Shown: positions 44,127 through 55,765, numbered from the stretch's first letter. The stretch is DNA of 64,000 nt from Tilletia caries (GCA_032718865.1 JALUTQ010000027.1:1169311-1233310); one strand, 5' to 3'. The notes: generated from the sequence alone by a model not told the origin. Translations and numbers: made by a program.

Positions 44127-44812
44127 CTATTACCCGCGCTTCCGCGGTACCCGCGCCCCGGGCGCGGTGTCATATGAGAACCGCGCCCTCACCGAAAAGC
44201 GCGGTAAAATTCTGTGAACCGCACGTGAAACTCTAAATTTCTGTCAGACCCTCATCCAACCTTAAACTCTCTTGTTCAACTCGGGACCCAGTGCGCTTCC
44301 CGCAGTCAACCTAAAGGCACAATATGTCATCCTCTGGTGTTTTCAAAGGCGTCTGCCCAAGCAAGACCTCGTAGGTAGCCACCCAGCCACCAGGTCTGAC
44401 ATCTGACAGCTTTTCCCCTTATTGCTGCGGTGCTTGCCTCATAAGGCCTATGGCCTACATGTGGCATCTATTTTAACTTTGAAATTTCAGGCCGTAAGAC
44501 TGTAAAATGGAGTCTCAGGGGTCATCAACACTCATTGAACCGGCAATAGGTCACCATCGCCTTTGGTCGGGCATCACCTCGGCGATGGCGAAGGGACAAG
44601 GAAGTAAGGTTGTGTCCATGCCTCATCTGCGCCAAATCTGGCATCCAGAGGTCCAAGCGCGGCCGCGGGAGGTCTAAGTGCGGCCCTGAGAGGTCCCAGC
44701 GCAAAGCTTGTGCACGTAATTATTTTGTGACACGAGGCGCGGTCTGCAGAAGTTTCCCTTTGTTACTCGCGGGCGCGTTCAAACCCAAAAACCGCGGGGG
44801 CGCGGTAAATAG
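44127..44812. mobile_element. Possible GC-rich MITE with CTATTACCCGCGC ends
   Basis: The left terminus CTATTACCCGCGCTTCCGCG and the inverse of the right terminus CTATTTACCGCGCCCCCGCG are similar. GCGGTACC/CCGCGCC units lie near both ends. No target duplication is visible, so the call is tentative. Confidence 0.45.
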
Positions 44813-45814
44813 AATAGTCCTGTGGCGAAACCGCCATCGCAACGAGACTCCGGATCTTGCTGATCTGTCGGCAATGTTCCGTCGAATAATCACTCCCTCT
44901 CTTCGAACAGCTTTCAAGGTCCCGGTTCTGTACACTGCGATACCCCCGCCGCCTCTCTGTATTCCTTCTCCCAATCGGTGTAGCTCTCACCTTCGCAGGT
45001 CCCTTCATGGGCGCCTTCATGGTGCTGGCCGCCTAAAGTCCTCAAGCGCAACTGCGACCTACACTTCGCTATGAATCTTCATTCGGACGATTGATTCGTT
45101 CCGCAAGCGTTCAAAGGACACGCTTTCTATTCTTCTCCGGAGTGTGTTCTCACTTCTCACCCAATTCCCCCTCAGAGATTCACTTGATCTCTGCAATGAA
45201 ATTGAATTTCTTCTGATCGATCGCAGATGTGAACGATTTACCATGCCTGCGAACATGTTCAGACGCTACTTTGAGCGAGGTGACCACAGCGTCACAAAAG
45301 GTCTCATAGGATACATCGACATGAGCAGTCCCGCGCGGCCGCAGGCAATAACATGAGCACTTGTTGGTATATATTGTAACAAATGGAGTCAATTCTGTAT
45401 TAATTGCTGATAGTATAGGTGTTAGTCTGTGGATGTGGAAGTGTGTCTGGTGGCAGGTCGCAGGATCGATTCTCTATGTGCAGATTTTTCTTATTTTCCA
45501 GGTTTGATTTTGAGCCGCTCTGGGATTGAGGCTTATGTAAGCATCTTCTTGAGTCTCTAGGAGCCAATACTCGGGAGGGCCTCAGAGGGGAGCCTTCCTA
45601 ATGGGCAATGGCTCCCATTTACGCTCTAATACCTCCGCAATCCTCATGATGTAACCTCCTACAGTGGTCTCGTAGCACTCTGAGGGGCTTCGGCTAGCAT
45701 TTAAGTAACGCTAGAATCAGTCGGCTGTGTAGTTTCGGAATGGTGTGGATTGTGGAGAGAACAATCTCCATCAAGGCATTGCGAATGTTTCACAAATTAA
45801 GGCGAGTACTTGCG
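44813..45814. other. No recognised gene
   Basis: Reading frames on both strands are short and without domains. From about 45380 the sequence becomes AT-richer towards the mitochondrial insert. Confidence 0.4.
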
Positions 45815-46260
45815 CTACTGAGAACTGCCCTTCATTGCTGGGAGTTCTAGTGTTTCTGAATCTATCCATCTAGTAAATTTGATAGACGCGGGGGAATCTG
45901 AAAGTCCTACTTCAAAAAAAGCAACTATTGCTAGAATTCTAGATATAATAATACAACTACATGTTATAAAATGAGCTCCTGTAGTCCCTATTTTTCGACC
46001 GAATATTCCAGCTCTAATTGAACCTAGCATAGGAAGAAATAGCAGTGTAAGATACATATCAATAATCTATATATTTACATAAATAAACTTTATATTTACA
46101 CTTTTCACTTTTTAAACCTTTTTAAACGCCTCCCTTCTTCTTTTTTCTACTTTTTTCATCATGTTAAAAAAAGCAAACGGCTTTGCCGATAAGATAGGAA
46201 AAAAGCTCCGGCGCTCCCTTTGTTTTTCCTTCATTATATCTCATTGGCAGGTAAAGAGAG
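45815..46260 (-). pseudogene. nad5: NUMT: mitochondrial nad5 5' end and leader
   Basis: On the minus strand, from the ATG at 46057, the sequence reads MYLTLLFLPMLGSIRAGIFG, RKIGTTGAHFITCSCIIISR, then RWIDSE. This is the N-terminus of NADH dehydrogenase subunit 5, a membrane subunit of respiratory complex I encoded in fungal mitochondria. The match runs about 70 residues and ends near 45840. The flank 46060-46260 is strongly AT-rich with small GC clusters (AAGCTCCGGCGCTCC), like fungal mitochondrial intergenic DNA. Base composition contrasts with the surrounding nuclear DNA. It is a nuclear insertion and not functional. Confidence 0.85.
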
Positions 46261-46679
46261 CCGTTTGCTTTTTTGTTCATCGGGCAAGGGCGGATCAAAT
46301 TGCTGAGCGCTGCTTCCCTCTTTGAAAATGGTCCTGCGTCACCATGTCGGCAAAGCGTTCAGTACAGCCACAACGCGGAAACTTCGACAACTACTCTTCG
46401 ATACGATCTGCTGTCTGTGTTTGGACCCTTCTCTAGAGCCGCAACAATTTACATGACCAGTGGCTGGAAAACGTTATGGGCGGGCGATGAGGTGGTGGCA
46501 GGACTGGTCGAAACTGAGATACGGTCGCTGGTCAGTGAGTGATAAATGGGTCAGTGAGTGATAAATACTCGACATCACACCAGAAAAAAAAGCTACAAAT
46601 CCGGATGAAAGTGCGTTTTAACGCCTATCACACGGTGAGCATACTGTCCAAGTTTGAAGTGGAAAGAAGGTGTTGGTGA
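46261..46679. other. No recognised gene
   Basis: A short tandem duplication (GTCAGTGAGTGATAAATG-like, 46527-46566) is the only structure seen. The 89-codon frame at 46273 has no recognised domain. Confidence 0.4.
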
Positions 46680-47376
46680 TAAGGATCTTCCCGGAGTAGA
46701 TCCCCGGAGCCCGGACTCCGGGGCGGCGCTCCGCTCAGCTCCGTCTGAGCTCTGGCCAGCTCCGCGCTCCGCAAAATTTCTGGTGATCAGCTGGAGAGCA
46801 CTCCGTGCTCCGTCGAAGTTGCCGTTGCGCGCAAGAATCTACTCCGTGCTCCGTACATTTTTCACAGGCGGACTCCGTGCTCCGCAAAATAGCTCCGCGG
46901 ACTCCGGGGTACTCCGGGGTGTCATGAAATGAGTCCAACATGGGCTCAGGAGAAGGTCAAATCTTATTGAAACAGTTCAATCGCAGCTTTAGAAGTCTAT
47001 ATCATTTCTTTCCAAGGGTTTACTGCCCCATAAAAGCTGAAATACACAGTATTTCGACCTGATTCGGCCGAGAAATCCCTCAAAAACCGGTCACGTGACT
47101 CAGTTTTGGTCATCACGTGACCCACTTTGCCATCCCCGGAGCTCCGACGGACTCCGGGGTCTGCTCCGTACTCCGGGGCTTTTTTGACAATAAAAGCAAA
47201 CTCACTCCGTGCTCCGGGGCGTTGCAGCCATACCTTCGCGGAGTAGCTCCGCAAACTTCAAGCTAGTAAAAAACGCTCAAATCTCGCTCCGTGCTCCGTA
47301 CCCGTGCAGAGCATCCCCCGGAGTCCGCGGAGCTCCGGGGAATGCTACTCCGGGGCCTACTCCGGGAAGATCCTTA
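46680..47376. mobile_element. GC-rich MITE, divergent TAAGGATCTTCC subfamily
   Basis: Ends TAAGGATCTTCCCGGAGTAG and its inverse (CTACTCCGGGAAGATCCTTA variant). Internal CTCCGTGCTCCG and CCCCGGAGTCCG units place it with the CGGAGTACGGAG MITEs. No 8-bp duplication is seen (GTTGGTGA versus CTGCCGTC). Confidence 0.8.
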
Positions 47377-49685
47377 CTGCCGTCTCTCTTATCGTTAGAG
47401 CTCAGAGACCCCATTTTTTTCTTATGCCCCCTCCCTTCTCGTCCACCCACAATACAACTTTCATGCTTCTTCTATACACACATTTATCGGCCGATAGTGG
47501 GTGAGAACGGAAATGGGTCATGCTGTGGTGACTGAAGAACGGTAGATCATGTTGTGGTTTTAAAGGTGAAAATGGGTCATCCTGTGGTGTTTCTCGTTGA
47601 AATTGCCACATGAGAAACGGTGGATCGGGGCGAACTGAACCAAAACCCTAACTTGGAAATAAGGTTGGCGTCAAAGCTCCGGAATTGAAACTGGCCACAT
47701 TCATTTCCGGTCCATTCTCGGTCCATTTCCACCTTTTTATCCATTTTTCTGTGCCCGCTCGCTCCAGGAAGTAAGGTATGATTCTTCGCTTGCTGTGTTC
47801 CAGTGCTTGCCGGAAGTGGCCGTTCCGAGGATGAGATAGGAAGTTGTATTGAGTTGTATCCCACGGAAGAATCCGTCACGTCGTCGTGGATTGGTTGGGC
47901 CAGGTCCAACGCGATGTCCGTTCCTCCACACTCGTCCAGCATGAGCAGCTCTTCAATCGACCCCTCCGTCTCCTCCGCCATCCCCACCGCGACACGTCCC
48001 AGAGCGGCCATCTCCACTCGCTGTCCCTCAAAGGTGACAGCGGAATGGTCCAAATCCCACGCGAACGAATCGATTTGGGAATACACAAATTTGAGAGCGT
48101 AAAGTCGGAGCCAATGGAAGTAGGATACCGATGTGAGGCTTGAGAGGGTGAGGACTTCTTTCGGTAGTCGAGGAAACCTTGGACAAAGTACATTTGCTAC
48201 ATCTCAAGTGCGAGAGTGACTATGGGCATCCTGGTTCTTCACGCGGGACAAATGAATGGAGCTGTGGCCGCTGATGCGAGACGGGGGAGAAGTCGAGGCG
48301 ATAATCAGATCTATGTTGCACAGGGAGGTGGTAAACCAGTGCAAGACCATAAATTCTGTGTACAATGGTAAAAGTGAGAAACAAGGTTTTAGACTGTAGT
48401 CTGTAGAGCGGGTGGTGAAAAAGAGAAATTATGGCCTGGGGGGGGGGGGTGTACTAAACTAGAGATAGCGATCAACTAGTAGCAACGCAGTGAGCAGTGA
48501 GTGAGTGAAGAGCAATGATTAATGACAATGAAAAGGGAGAGAAGTACAAAGGATGAGCTCGAGAAGGAAAGGGATGAGAGCGAGAGGGTATAGCGTGGGA
48601 AATGTGGAGGGATCTGCTGTTGCTATGCGGATGCGTGAGAAAGGAAAAGGAGAGAGATAAGAGAAGGGAAAGATAAGGTACTGGCCATGTGGCGCAGCCA
48701 CGTGTTGCCAGCACAGAGGGGAGATGCATCGGTCTCGGCCATGCAGTTGCGACAGCCCTAATACGAGGTCCAGGCTTTTTCTCAATTAATTAGAAGTCAG
48801 GACTCGGGAATCAGACTACCCGCGTGACGCGTCTGCCCGTACAAATACCTCTGCAATTCTGTCCCAGCTCATAATCTTTCCCTCGAACTCGACCTTCGAA
48901 CCAAACATCTCGATTCCCGACGGGCGACTAGCCGACAACGTGTAAATTGTCGACATCCGAATTCCGAGCCGCACTCGACCGATGGGTCCACCGTTCACCT
49001 CGCTCATCATAAGTTTGACTTTCGCCTCCCAGATGGACTTGGTCACAAGCCAGTGGCCACTGCGGAAACTACAGTCTACATTCGTCCTTCCTGAAGGCGT
49101 TTGTGTCTAGAAGTGAAATTAAGGCAGATTATGTTGAGTTTTTACCAGCAAAATTATGGAAAAAAAAGTCCGAGTCCGACCGAATACCGACTGACTTTAG
49201 ACTTGATCACTTAAGTCTAGACTTGCCGACTGGCGACTATAAGCGACTGGCTACAGGGCTACAGGCTACTTCATACTTAGACAGTTGTTTTATTGAAAAC
49301 GATCGCAGGGCGCAGAATCATTCCCGCGGCCCGCCGGGAGCCGTTGAGTTTACAGTAATAGTAAGGACTAAGGATGGGCCCCTACGAAGTACGACCGCTA
49401 TGTATGTACCCACACGTCACTACTGCTAAAAACGGCATTTCGTGCGGTAAAAGCCTGGGAGATTTCCCTTGGCACCAACGCTGCCAGCAATTTTACCGCC
49501 TGACTTTTTTTTATCGGTGCTTGCGCAACATGTCGAGTGAAAAACATCAACATGATATATAAACCTTGAGCATTTATGGTGACGACAGCGATACCACCAC
49601 GAGCTCCACCAGCACCACCAGCTACTCCAGCATCACCAGCACCAACAGTCCCAACAGATCCACCAGTGCGCCGGACACCGCTGCT
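47377..49685. other. Degraded gene-like pieces, none recognised
   Basis: On minus, 48086-47800 (SFAWDLDHSAVTFEGQRVEM, then EELLMLDECGG) and 49046-48816 (SIWEAKVKLMMSEVNGG, then MSWDRIAEVFVRAD) have convincing coding texture. They lack a full frame or a domain I can name, and are probably exons of decayed genes. 49570-49680 on plus is a Ser/Thr-rich frame that may continue past the MITE at 51665. A G run of 12 is near 48439. Confidence 0.35.
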
Positions 49686-49810
49686 TAAGGATGGGCGCGG
49701 AGAGCCCCGAAGTGCTCCGTGCTCCGGGGCCCCTACTCCGGCTGACTCCGGCTAATTTTGAGACGCTATTTTGTGCTCCGTACTCCTCTCATTTTTGGGC
49801 AGTCACCCAA

Positions 49811-50996
49811 TGTAAGGATTATGGTCGAGTGTGCTGATCACTCGCAGCCACTCTTCCATATCCTACAGTTATACAAGATTACTACTTCTCACATATCCTA
49901 TTAGTCTCCCTCAATGTTCGTATTAGTGTGGGCATCAATGCTGAATTGTTGTTGCGCCTTCACTTAGTGAATAGTGGGTTTGAGTATGGTGGTGTATAAT
50001 AACCAACTGGTTATTGTTTCCAACTTATGACTGCATAGTCTAGTTCGTATTATGGTTGATTAAAATTTGTGTCGACAAAAGGTCGTGTGTTCGAATCCTT
50101 TTGTCGGAGACTTTTTGGTTATCAGTTCTTTTTGCCCCACATATATTTTCTCACCCAACCCGCGACGCGCGTCGTGCGTCCGTGCACCACCCGCACGTAA
50201 CCTGCAGGGCGCAATGCCGCAATCACCGTTTCATCTTCTCTCACTGATTCGCCCCTATCTCTGTCTCTCTCTTCCGTGCACCACCCGCACGGTAGCCGTA
50301 GGGCGCAATCACCATTCACCGCTTCATCCTCTCTCACTCTCTTTCTGCCCACTCTGACTCTCTCAACTCCCCCATTCCCTTTTGCTGCTTCTTGACTCAC
50401 CTTCTCTCAGTCTCTCTCTCTAAGTCACCAATATGTTCCGATGACTCTGTTTGTAATTAAGTTGTGCCAAGAGGAGTGACTGGGTTTTGACTCATGGATG
50501 CTTAATGGTGACTGTGCGACTTGACGTGGCTGTGACTTACTCGAGTCACCAGCACTCAAACGCGCTCTCGCCACACAACATCTCTGCAGCTCGCACTGCA
50601 CAGTGTGCTGCGCACTGCTGCGCACCAGGGCAGCCTGAAAGGTATAAAAGGAGCGCCCCTCTCGCCCTTTCCTCCCTTTCTGTCCCCCCAGCTCTATACT
50701 TTCACATACCTTGACACCTAACTTGGCAATCACATAACATTGCAGAGTTAAGTCAAACGTGTGAAGTCTGAGTCTCATCAAGTTTCAACAATTAGTCTCA
50801 TACACTTTATCACTTCTATACACCACACCTCCTGTAGGACTACTAACATCTAGATCAGTGATCGACCCAGTAGACATAGGCCAAAGTTCTAGCAGCGTGT
50901 CACTTCTGTCTCCATACAACGAGCGGTACTACATGTGGACTGTCCAACACCGAATCTACTAGGTCGATTGCTCTCTTGTAGTTGGGAAACCTTACA
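49811..50996. mobile_element. Solo LTR (1186 bp)
   Basis: Begins TGTAAGG and ends CCTTACA, i.e. TG...CA, with a 5-bp duplication CCCAA at 49806-49810 and 50997-51001. No internal retrotransposon genes are present. This is the footprint of LTR-LTR recombination. A DNA element with 7-bp inverted ends is an alternative. Confidence 0.75.
50083..50116. other. Hairpin containing a tRNA B-box-like motif
   Basis: CGACAAAAGG and CCTTTTGTCG form a perfect 10-bp stem around a loop that includes GTGTTCGAAT. The GTTCGAATCC core resembles an RNA polymerase III B box, but no tRNA cloverleaf can be folded around it. Function unknown. Confidence 0.45.
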
Positions 50997-51664
50997 CCCA
51001 AACTCCACTCCGCGCTCCGCACAAAATCTTCCCATCACATTGCGCCAGCTCCGTACTCCGGCTAAATTTAATAGAATTTCAAAGTCCACTCCGTACTCCG
51101 AGTTGACGGAGCGCGACTGTTCCCCCGAAACTCCGTACTCCGGGGAAAGTTCGCAGAGGTCCTACAAAACTAGAGAAATATGAACCCTTACATTGATTGC
51201 CGCTCTTTCATCCACGTCTTTGTTCGACAGAATTATCGTTGGCGGTCGTAGAGCTCAACAACACACAATATGAACTCCGAATGAGAAATCTGAAATAGAA
51301 TTCTGCCAAATTGTTGAAAATCAGATCAAAATATGCCCATTTCTGACTGAAATGTTCAAAATTGCGACCTGATTTTGAAAAAGGCAAGGCCCCGGAGCGC
51401 CCCGGAGTTTCGGGGAAACTCCGCACTCCGTCTGGCATTCGAGCTAGTCACTCCGTACTCCGGAGAAAAATCAGCTCCAGGCCTTGCCGTACTCCGTACT
51501 CCGGGGACATGACAGGCTTGCGCTCCATACTCCTGCAGAATCCAATCAGCGGGAGTAAATCCTCGAAAATGCACTCCGTACTCCGTACTCCCCCGGAGTG
51601 AGGCCCCGACTAGTCGGGGAACTCCGGGAAATCCACTCCGGGGCTTACTCCGCGCCCATCCTTA

Positions 51665-52160
51665 CCGCTGCTGCGTCTCCCAGCCAGCTCGCCTTGGTCG
51701 GCTGGAAGAATCCGCGCCTTTTCGGCCAGTGCGTCTCCTTCCTCCTCACCTTGGTGCTCCCCACCCTCATTGGTGTACCCAAACATTGGTTCATTACCAA
51801 CCTCTTCTTGCACAATCTGCCCGGCTTCGCCCAACGCAGCCTTTGGTTCCATGTTGCGCCTGCAAGCGGACGGATTCGAGGACCCCGAGGTCCGACGGGA
51901 AGCCCACAAATATTGCGACCCAAATGACGGGCCCGGCCGCACCAATTGTCTGAGTGCGGCTCCGTCTCAGTGGGTGAACTTTTCGATTCGCGAAGCAACC
52001 CGCAAGAAAAACACGTCAGGTCGCGTAAACAGGCGGCCTTACTTCTACCAGCTCTTCCTTGTCCACCCCCTTACTCCCTACTTCACAGAGTGCCAGCTTG
52101 GTTGCATTTGGACGTCGCACAGTAGGATGGTTCCGACCCCGGTCAGCTTCTAAATTTGGC
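51665..52160 (+). other. Gene-like fragment next to copy e, not recognised
   Basis: Two overlapping plus frames have coding texture: SQLALVGWKNPRLFGQCVSF (51670 on) and DGFEDPEVRREAHKYCDPND continuing through SAAPSQWVNFSIREATRKK to about 52070. The second is the more convincing. No domain is recognised. The MITE inserted directly upstream and may have disrupted the gene. Confidence 0.35.
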
Positions 52161-53723
52161 TCTCATATTCTCCTCTGTCCCTCCCTTCTTTCCTCCCTTC
52201 CTCTCTCTTCCTCCCTCCCTCCCTTTCTCTCCTGAAATCAATTTTTCATAATTTCTGGAAATCTTTTAAGCTCTTCACTGTGCCGCATCTGATGGTCTCC
52301 TCTTCCTTCCTTTTCCCGCCGGGATGACGGCCGCCGTTCTTCGTGCCACATGTAGCCAATCAGCACGCCCATCTGCACCAGTCCTTCAGTTTGACCCTTC
52401 AATGGCCTGCACACATGCAGTCTCAGCCGGTCCGACAGCCCTCCCTCGTTCGCATTATTGAATGCAAGTTAGTGGAATATCCCCCAGACCTGTTCGCTCA
52501 CTCGAGCAAATTTCCGTCGATCCTTTAAGGCAGACATCCGTTGATCCTGTACGGCACCTGTTCCTGTCCCGTTCGGCGACGCTTGCAACCCAGCAGCGCT
52601 CTCCGCGCCCCAATACATACGGCCGAACCTACTTTGTGGTCCACTCAGCCCCATATCGTAGATCCGCACGGCCATTAAGAGCCTACTCCATAATTTCACA
52701 GCACTTACATCTGACCTCCAAAGACATCCGCTCCCCAGTTAAGAGATAGAATATAAAGCTGTCGCAGTCTGGATTCTGGAGACAACGATGTCAATATCGA
52801 AGTTTAAGACCAATCGAAATCCAGATGCGGCGAGAGTCACGACTACGGACTCAGGCCTCGCAATTCCGACGAAGCTGTGAGGTCACGTGATAGTCGAAAA
52901 TAGGGGTCACGTGAGCTTGTTTTGGGTGCGCTCCGCAGGCATTCCGTAAAAGTTCCTCCGCATAAGTTCCGCGGAAATGTGTGGAATTCCGAGAAAATAA
53001 GCATCGTCGAGACACGCTCAGGGGATAAAAAAATCAACATTATCCGTTGAGAACTTCAAAACAACACTGGAGCCCATACCGCGACAATGTCGGACGGTGA
53101 AAGTATAGCTCTGATTGTATTAGCGTCATTCGGAGAGCAGCTTATTTCACTAATGCGCTCGACGAATTCCGCGAAATGGAGCTGAAATTTCAAATTTTGT
53201 AAAATTCCGTTGGAACGCGGAGCTGGTTTTTTCAGCTCTGTCTTAGTCTGCGGAGGCGGAGCTCGCCTCAAAAAGTCAAAATTCCGGCAAATTTACAACT
53301 GCAGAGGCGGAGCCCTCCGCGCTACTCCGGCGACAACCTTAACTGCAAAATAACGTAGTTAAGATAGAATTTCGGGCTTGTCCCCACCCCGTCCACTCGC
53401 CAATCCTTCGCCGTGCGTGATTCCCCAACCCTCAGGCTATAGCCTGGTAACAGGACCGGGCTTCGCTATCGACAGGTTCTACAGCCCACAATTTTTTTCC
53501 ACAGTCCCATGCGTCAGGCCCTCACATCAAGGCCCACGGCCGACCAGCGAGAAATAAGACAGTGTGGATGGGAAATGAAATTCGAGGCTCGAGGAAAGTT
53601 AGGGAGTAGGGGAAGATTCCAAAAAGGTGGAAATGAGAGGAAAGGAGAGAGACGGTGGAGGAGAAAGAGATGGACCACGCGAGATACATACGGAATGACT
53701 GGCCGCTTCTTCCCACCTCCTTC
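52161..53723. other. Degraded repeats, no recognised gene
   Basis: 52160-52240 is a CCTT-rich pyrimidine run. 52880-53342 has CTCCGC/TTCCGCGG motifs and ends CGACAACCTTA, resembling a decayed member of the TAAGG MITE group without a matching left end. 53500-53720 is purine-rich without a gene. Confidence 0.4.
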
Positions 53724-54611
53724 CAAGGCTCGGCGACTGTATAACTGTGACCACTGTGACTGTAGGTAAGTTGATTTGATAAGTCATAACTGTAACTGTA
53801 CTGTAGGCGGCTGAGCCGTAAAAAAAATAAGTTGACTGTTACTGTAGGGCCCGGGTACAGTCAACTGTACAGTTGACTAAGTTGGAATTTTTTCGGGCCC
53901 CAAACTGCTCGAACTTACTATGACTATACAGCACTGTTTAAGTTAAAAAATGGCAGCCACTTTCAGTTTGAAAAACACTTACAGCCACTGACAGCCACGT
54001 ACAGTTACTTACAGTTATTCACAGCTACTTTATACTTAGGTCAAATCTCATTTCTTGTCGAAAACTTTTACTCGGATTGGGGTAAGGAATGCAGAATGCT
54101 GCTGGATGCGTTGTGGATGGGCGATGGCGATAGTGGGACGTTGGGTATGTGGACGGTGAGGGCGGAAATCAGGGATGCTGTTTGTGAAGAGAAATGGGGT
54201 CGTTGGGGTGGTGTGTGCAAAGATAAATGAGATGAAGAGGTAAAAGGGCTGAGCGGCGAGGGTCCGTGAAAACTGAGAACTGCGGGAACTGTGAAAGTTA
54301 CAGTTGCAGTCACTTTCAAGGGCTGTATGGTGCCAATTTTGAAAGGCAAAACTGTGACTTAAAAATTAAAATACTTTTTAAGTTACATTTACTTTGAGAA
54401 TTTTTCTACAGTAGCTGTTAGTAACTGTTACAGTGACTTATACTGGGATTGGAGGTCCGTGCGCGACGAAAAAAATTCAGTAACTGTAGTAACTTAAATT
54501 CACTTAATTGTGACTGTAAATGTACTGTAGGCGCTGGCGGTAAGTTATAACTGTAACCATACTGTACTGTATACTCAAAATGGACAACTGTAAGTAACTG
54601 TCCGAGCCTTG
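53724..54611 (-). mobile_element. Second derivative of the 9.3-kb hAT-type element (888 bp)
   Basis: Starts CAAGGCTCGGCGACTG, ends GTCCGAGCCTTG; exact 8-bp duplication CCTCCTTC at 53716-53723 and 54612-54619. Besides both subterminal arrays it retains, inverted, the leader of the hAT transposase gene (matching about 3640-3775, including the CGCATCCAGCAGCATTC segment). It then jumps to sequence equal to about 12228 of the large element. The deletion thus removes everything from just before the transposase ATG to the far side of both kinases. Confidence 0.95.
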
Positions 54612-54950
54612 CCTCCTTCCGCTCCTTCTTCTGATGGAAGTGTGGAACGGATGTGACCGATTTCGGGATATCAGTGAGCGCGAGTGGCAGCGCTGCGGTC
54701 GACGGTTAGGTAGACATGCGGCGATGCGCGGTGGATCTCGATGCTGGGTATCAGTATTGATCAGCTAGCCTCATGATCGAACATTTCACACTGACCCTGC
54801 AAACGGTCTCCAGTTCGGCGACAACGTCTGCCCAGTCCCTGTTCCATCCGCATACCCTATCGCCCTCATCAGGAACGACATGACCAAGCACCTGTTCATC
54901 TCGAGCAGTAGCCTGTTAGGTAAGCCAGTCAGCAGGGGGGGGGGACTGAC

Positions 54951-55274
54951 TCACTTCGTCAACTGGGTGTACCTGAGCTGACATTCGACCCTTTTGTTGA
55001 GATCGAGATTATTGTCGAGCAGTAGGCGCTGCATCCACGGGTCCAATGCACTTGTTCCGTCTTTGAGGCAATTAGCGGTGTAGTCGTCCTGCGCGGTCTT
55101 GAGCTTGAGGGCCCAGGCACTCCAAAGGGTGTCGACGCCGGCGAGAATCGCACCTGCCCACTTCCAACTCTGATTAAGAATTGCCGCCGCAACCTGGGCG
55201 AGGATGTGCAAGACGCCGACAATCGCCAAACTGACACGAATTTTCGAAACCCAGACCCAATTAATGAAGTCCAT
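54951..55274 (-). CDS. Small putative membrane protein (partial gene)
   Basis: ATG at 55274 (MDFINWVWVSKIRVSLAIVG) opens 107 codons with hydrophobic stretches (IRVSLAIVGVLHILAQVAAA; WAGAILAGVDTLWSAW). This is reminiscent of small four-helix fungal membrane proteins of the MARVEL type, but no signature is decisive. A GTGAGT donor near 54954 and an AACAG acceptor near 54917 suggest a second exon with acidic coding texture (VLGHVVPDEGDRV), though the phases do not match cleanly. A run of 17 G lies just upstream at 55286-55302. Confidence 0.35.
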   Translation of the reverse strand: MDFINWVWVSKIRVSLAIVGVLHILAQVAAAILNQSWKWAGAILAGVDTLWSAWALKLKTAQDDYTANCLKDGTSALDPWMQRLLLDNNLDLNKRVECQLRYTQLTK

Positions 55275-55285
55275 GTTTGCTGAGA

Positions 55286-55302
55286 GGGGGGGGGGGGGGG
55301 GG
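55286..55302. repeat. Homopolymer of 17 G
   Basis: Uninterrupted G run 10 bp upstream of the small membrane protein start. Length may be unreliable in the assembly. Confidence 0.9.
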
Positions 55303-55689
55303 TTAGGTGGCTGATGGTGAACCAGAATGTTGTATCTGTGTGTAATTACTTGTGGTGGTTAGCGTACTGGTACTGCTGGCGCTGGCTTCCTGTCATTTAT
55401 GTTCAGAAAGGCCCCGAACGCCACGCGGCCACGGCGTCTCAAATCTCAAGCTTCAGCGCCTCAAAAGCGCGGTACATTACTCATCAGGCAATCCCCCACC
55501 CCGCACGCGCACCGACCCAGTGTCTCTCTTTCCCCTCTCTGCAGACCTCTTCTCATTCAGCAACAGGTTACTGGTCGCAAGTGTGTGCATCCCTCGCGCA
55601 TTCAGTCACATCAAAACACAGGCTCGCATGGCGCTGCCATGCCGACGTTCTACAAATTAAGTCCGACTTCAGCAAGGACCAGGCCACTG

Positions 55690-55765
55690 CAAACCCCGCC
55701 CACGTGTGTTTGGGAGTTTGGTGGGGTTAAAGGTCAAAATTTTCAGATTTCCGACCCACTCAAAT
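55690..55765 (-). repeat. Truncated terminus of the Pogo-B/MITE family
   Basis: GGTCAAAATTTTCAGATTTC followed by CGACCCACTCAAA matches the end of the MITE at 3225-3256. The match breaks off before the terminal CCGGTGCCTG. Confidence 0.65.

Larger units (their letters stand above)
49686..51664 (-). mobile_element. CGGAGTACGGAG MITE, copy e, split by a solo LTR
   Basis: Ends TAAGGATGGGCGCGGAG and inverse; exact 8-bp duplication CCGCTGCT at 49678-49685 and 51665-51672. The MITE sequence is interrupted at 49810 and resumes at 50997, matching copy a on the inverse strand across the gap. Confidence 0.93.

Noticed and set aside
50045..50116. tRNA gene
   Set aside because: A 72-nt window ends with a B-box-like motif, but the acceptor and anticodon stems do not pair and the T-stem is wrong.
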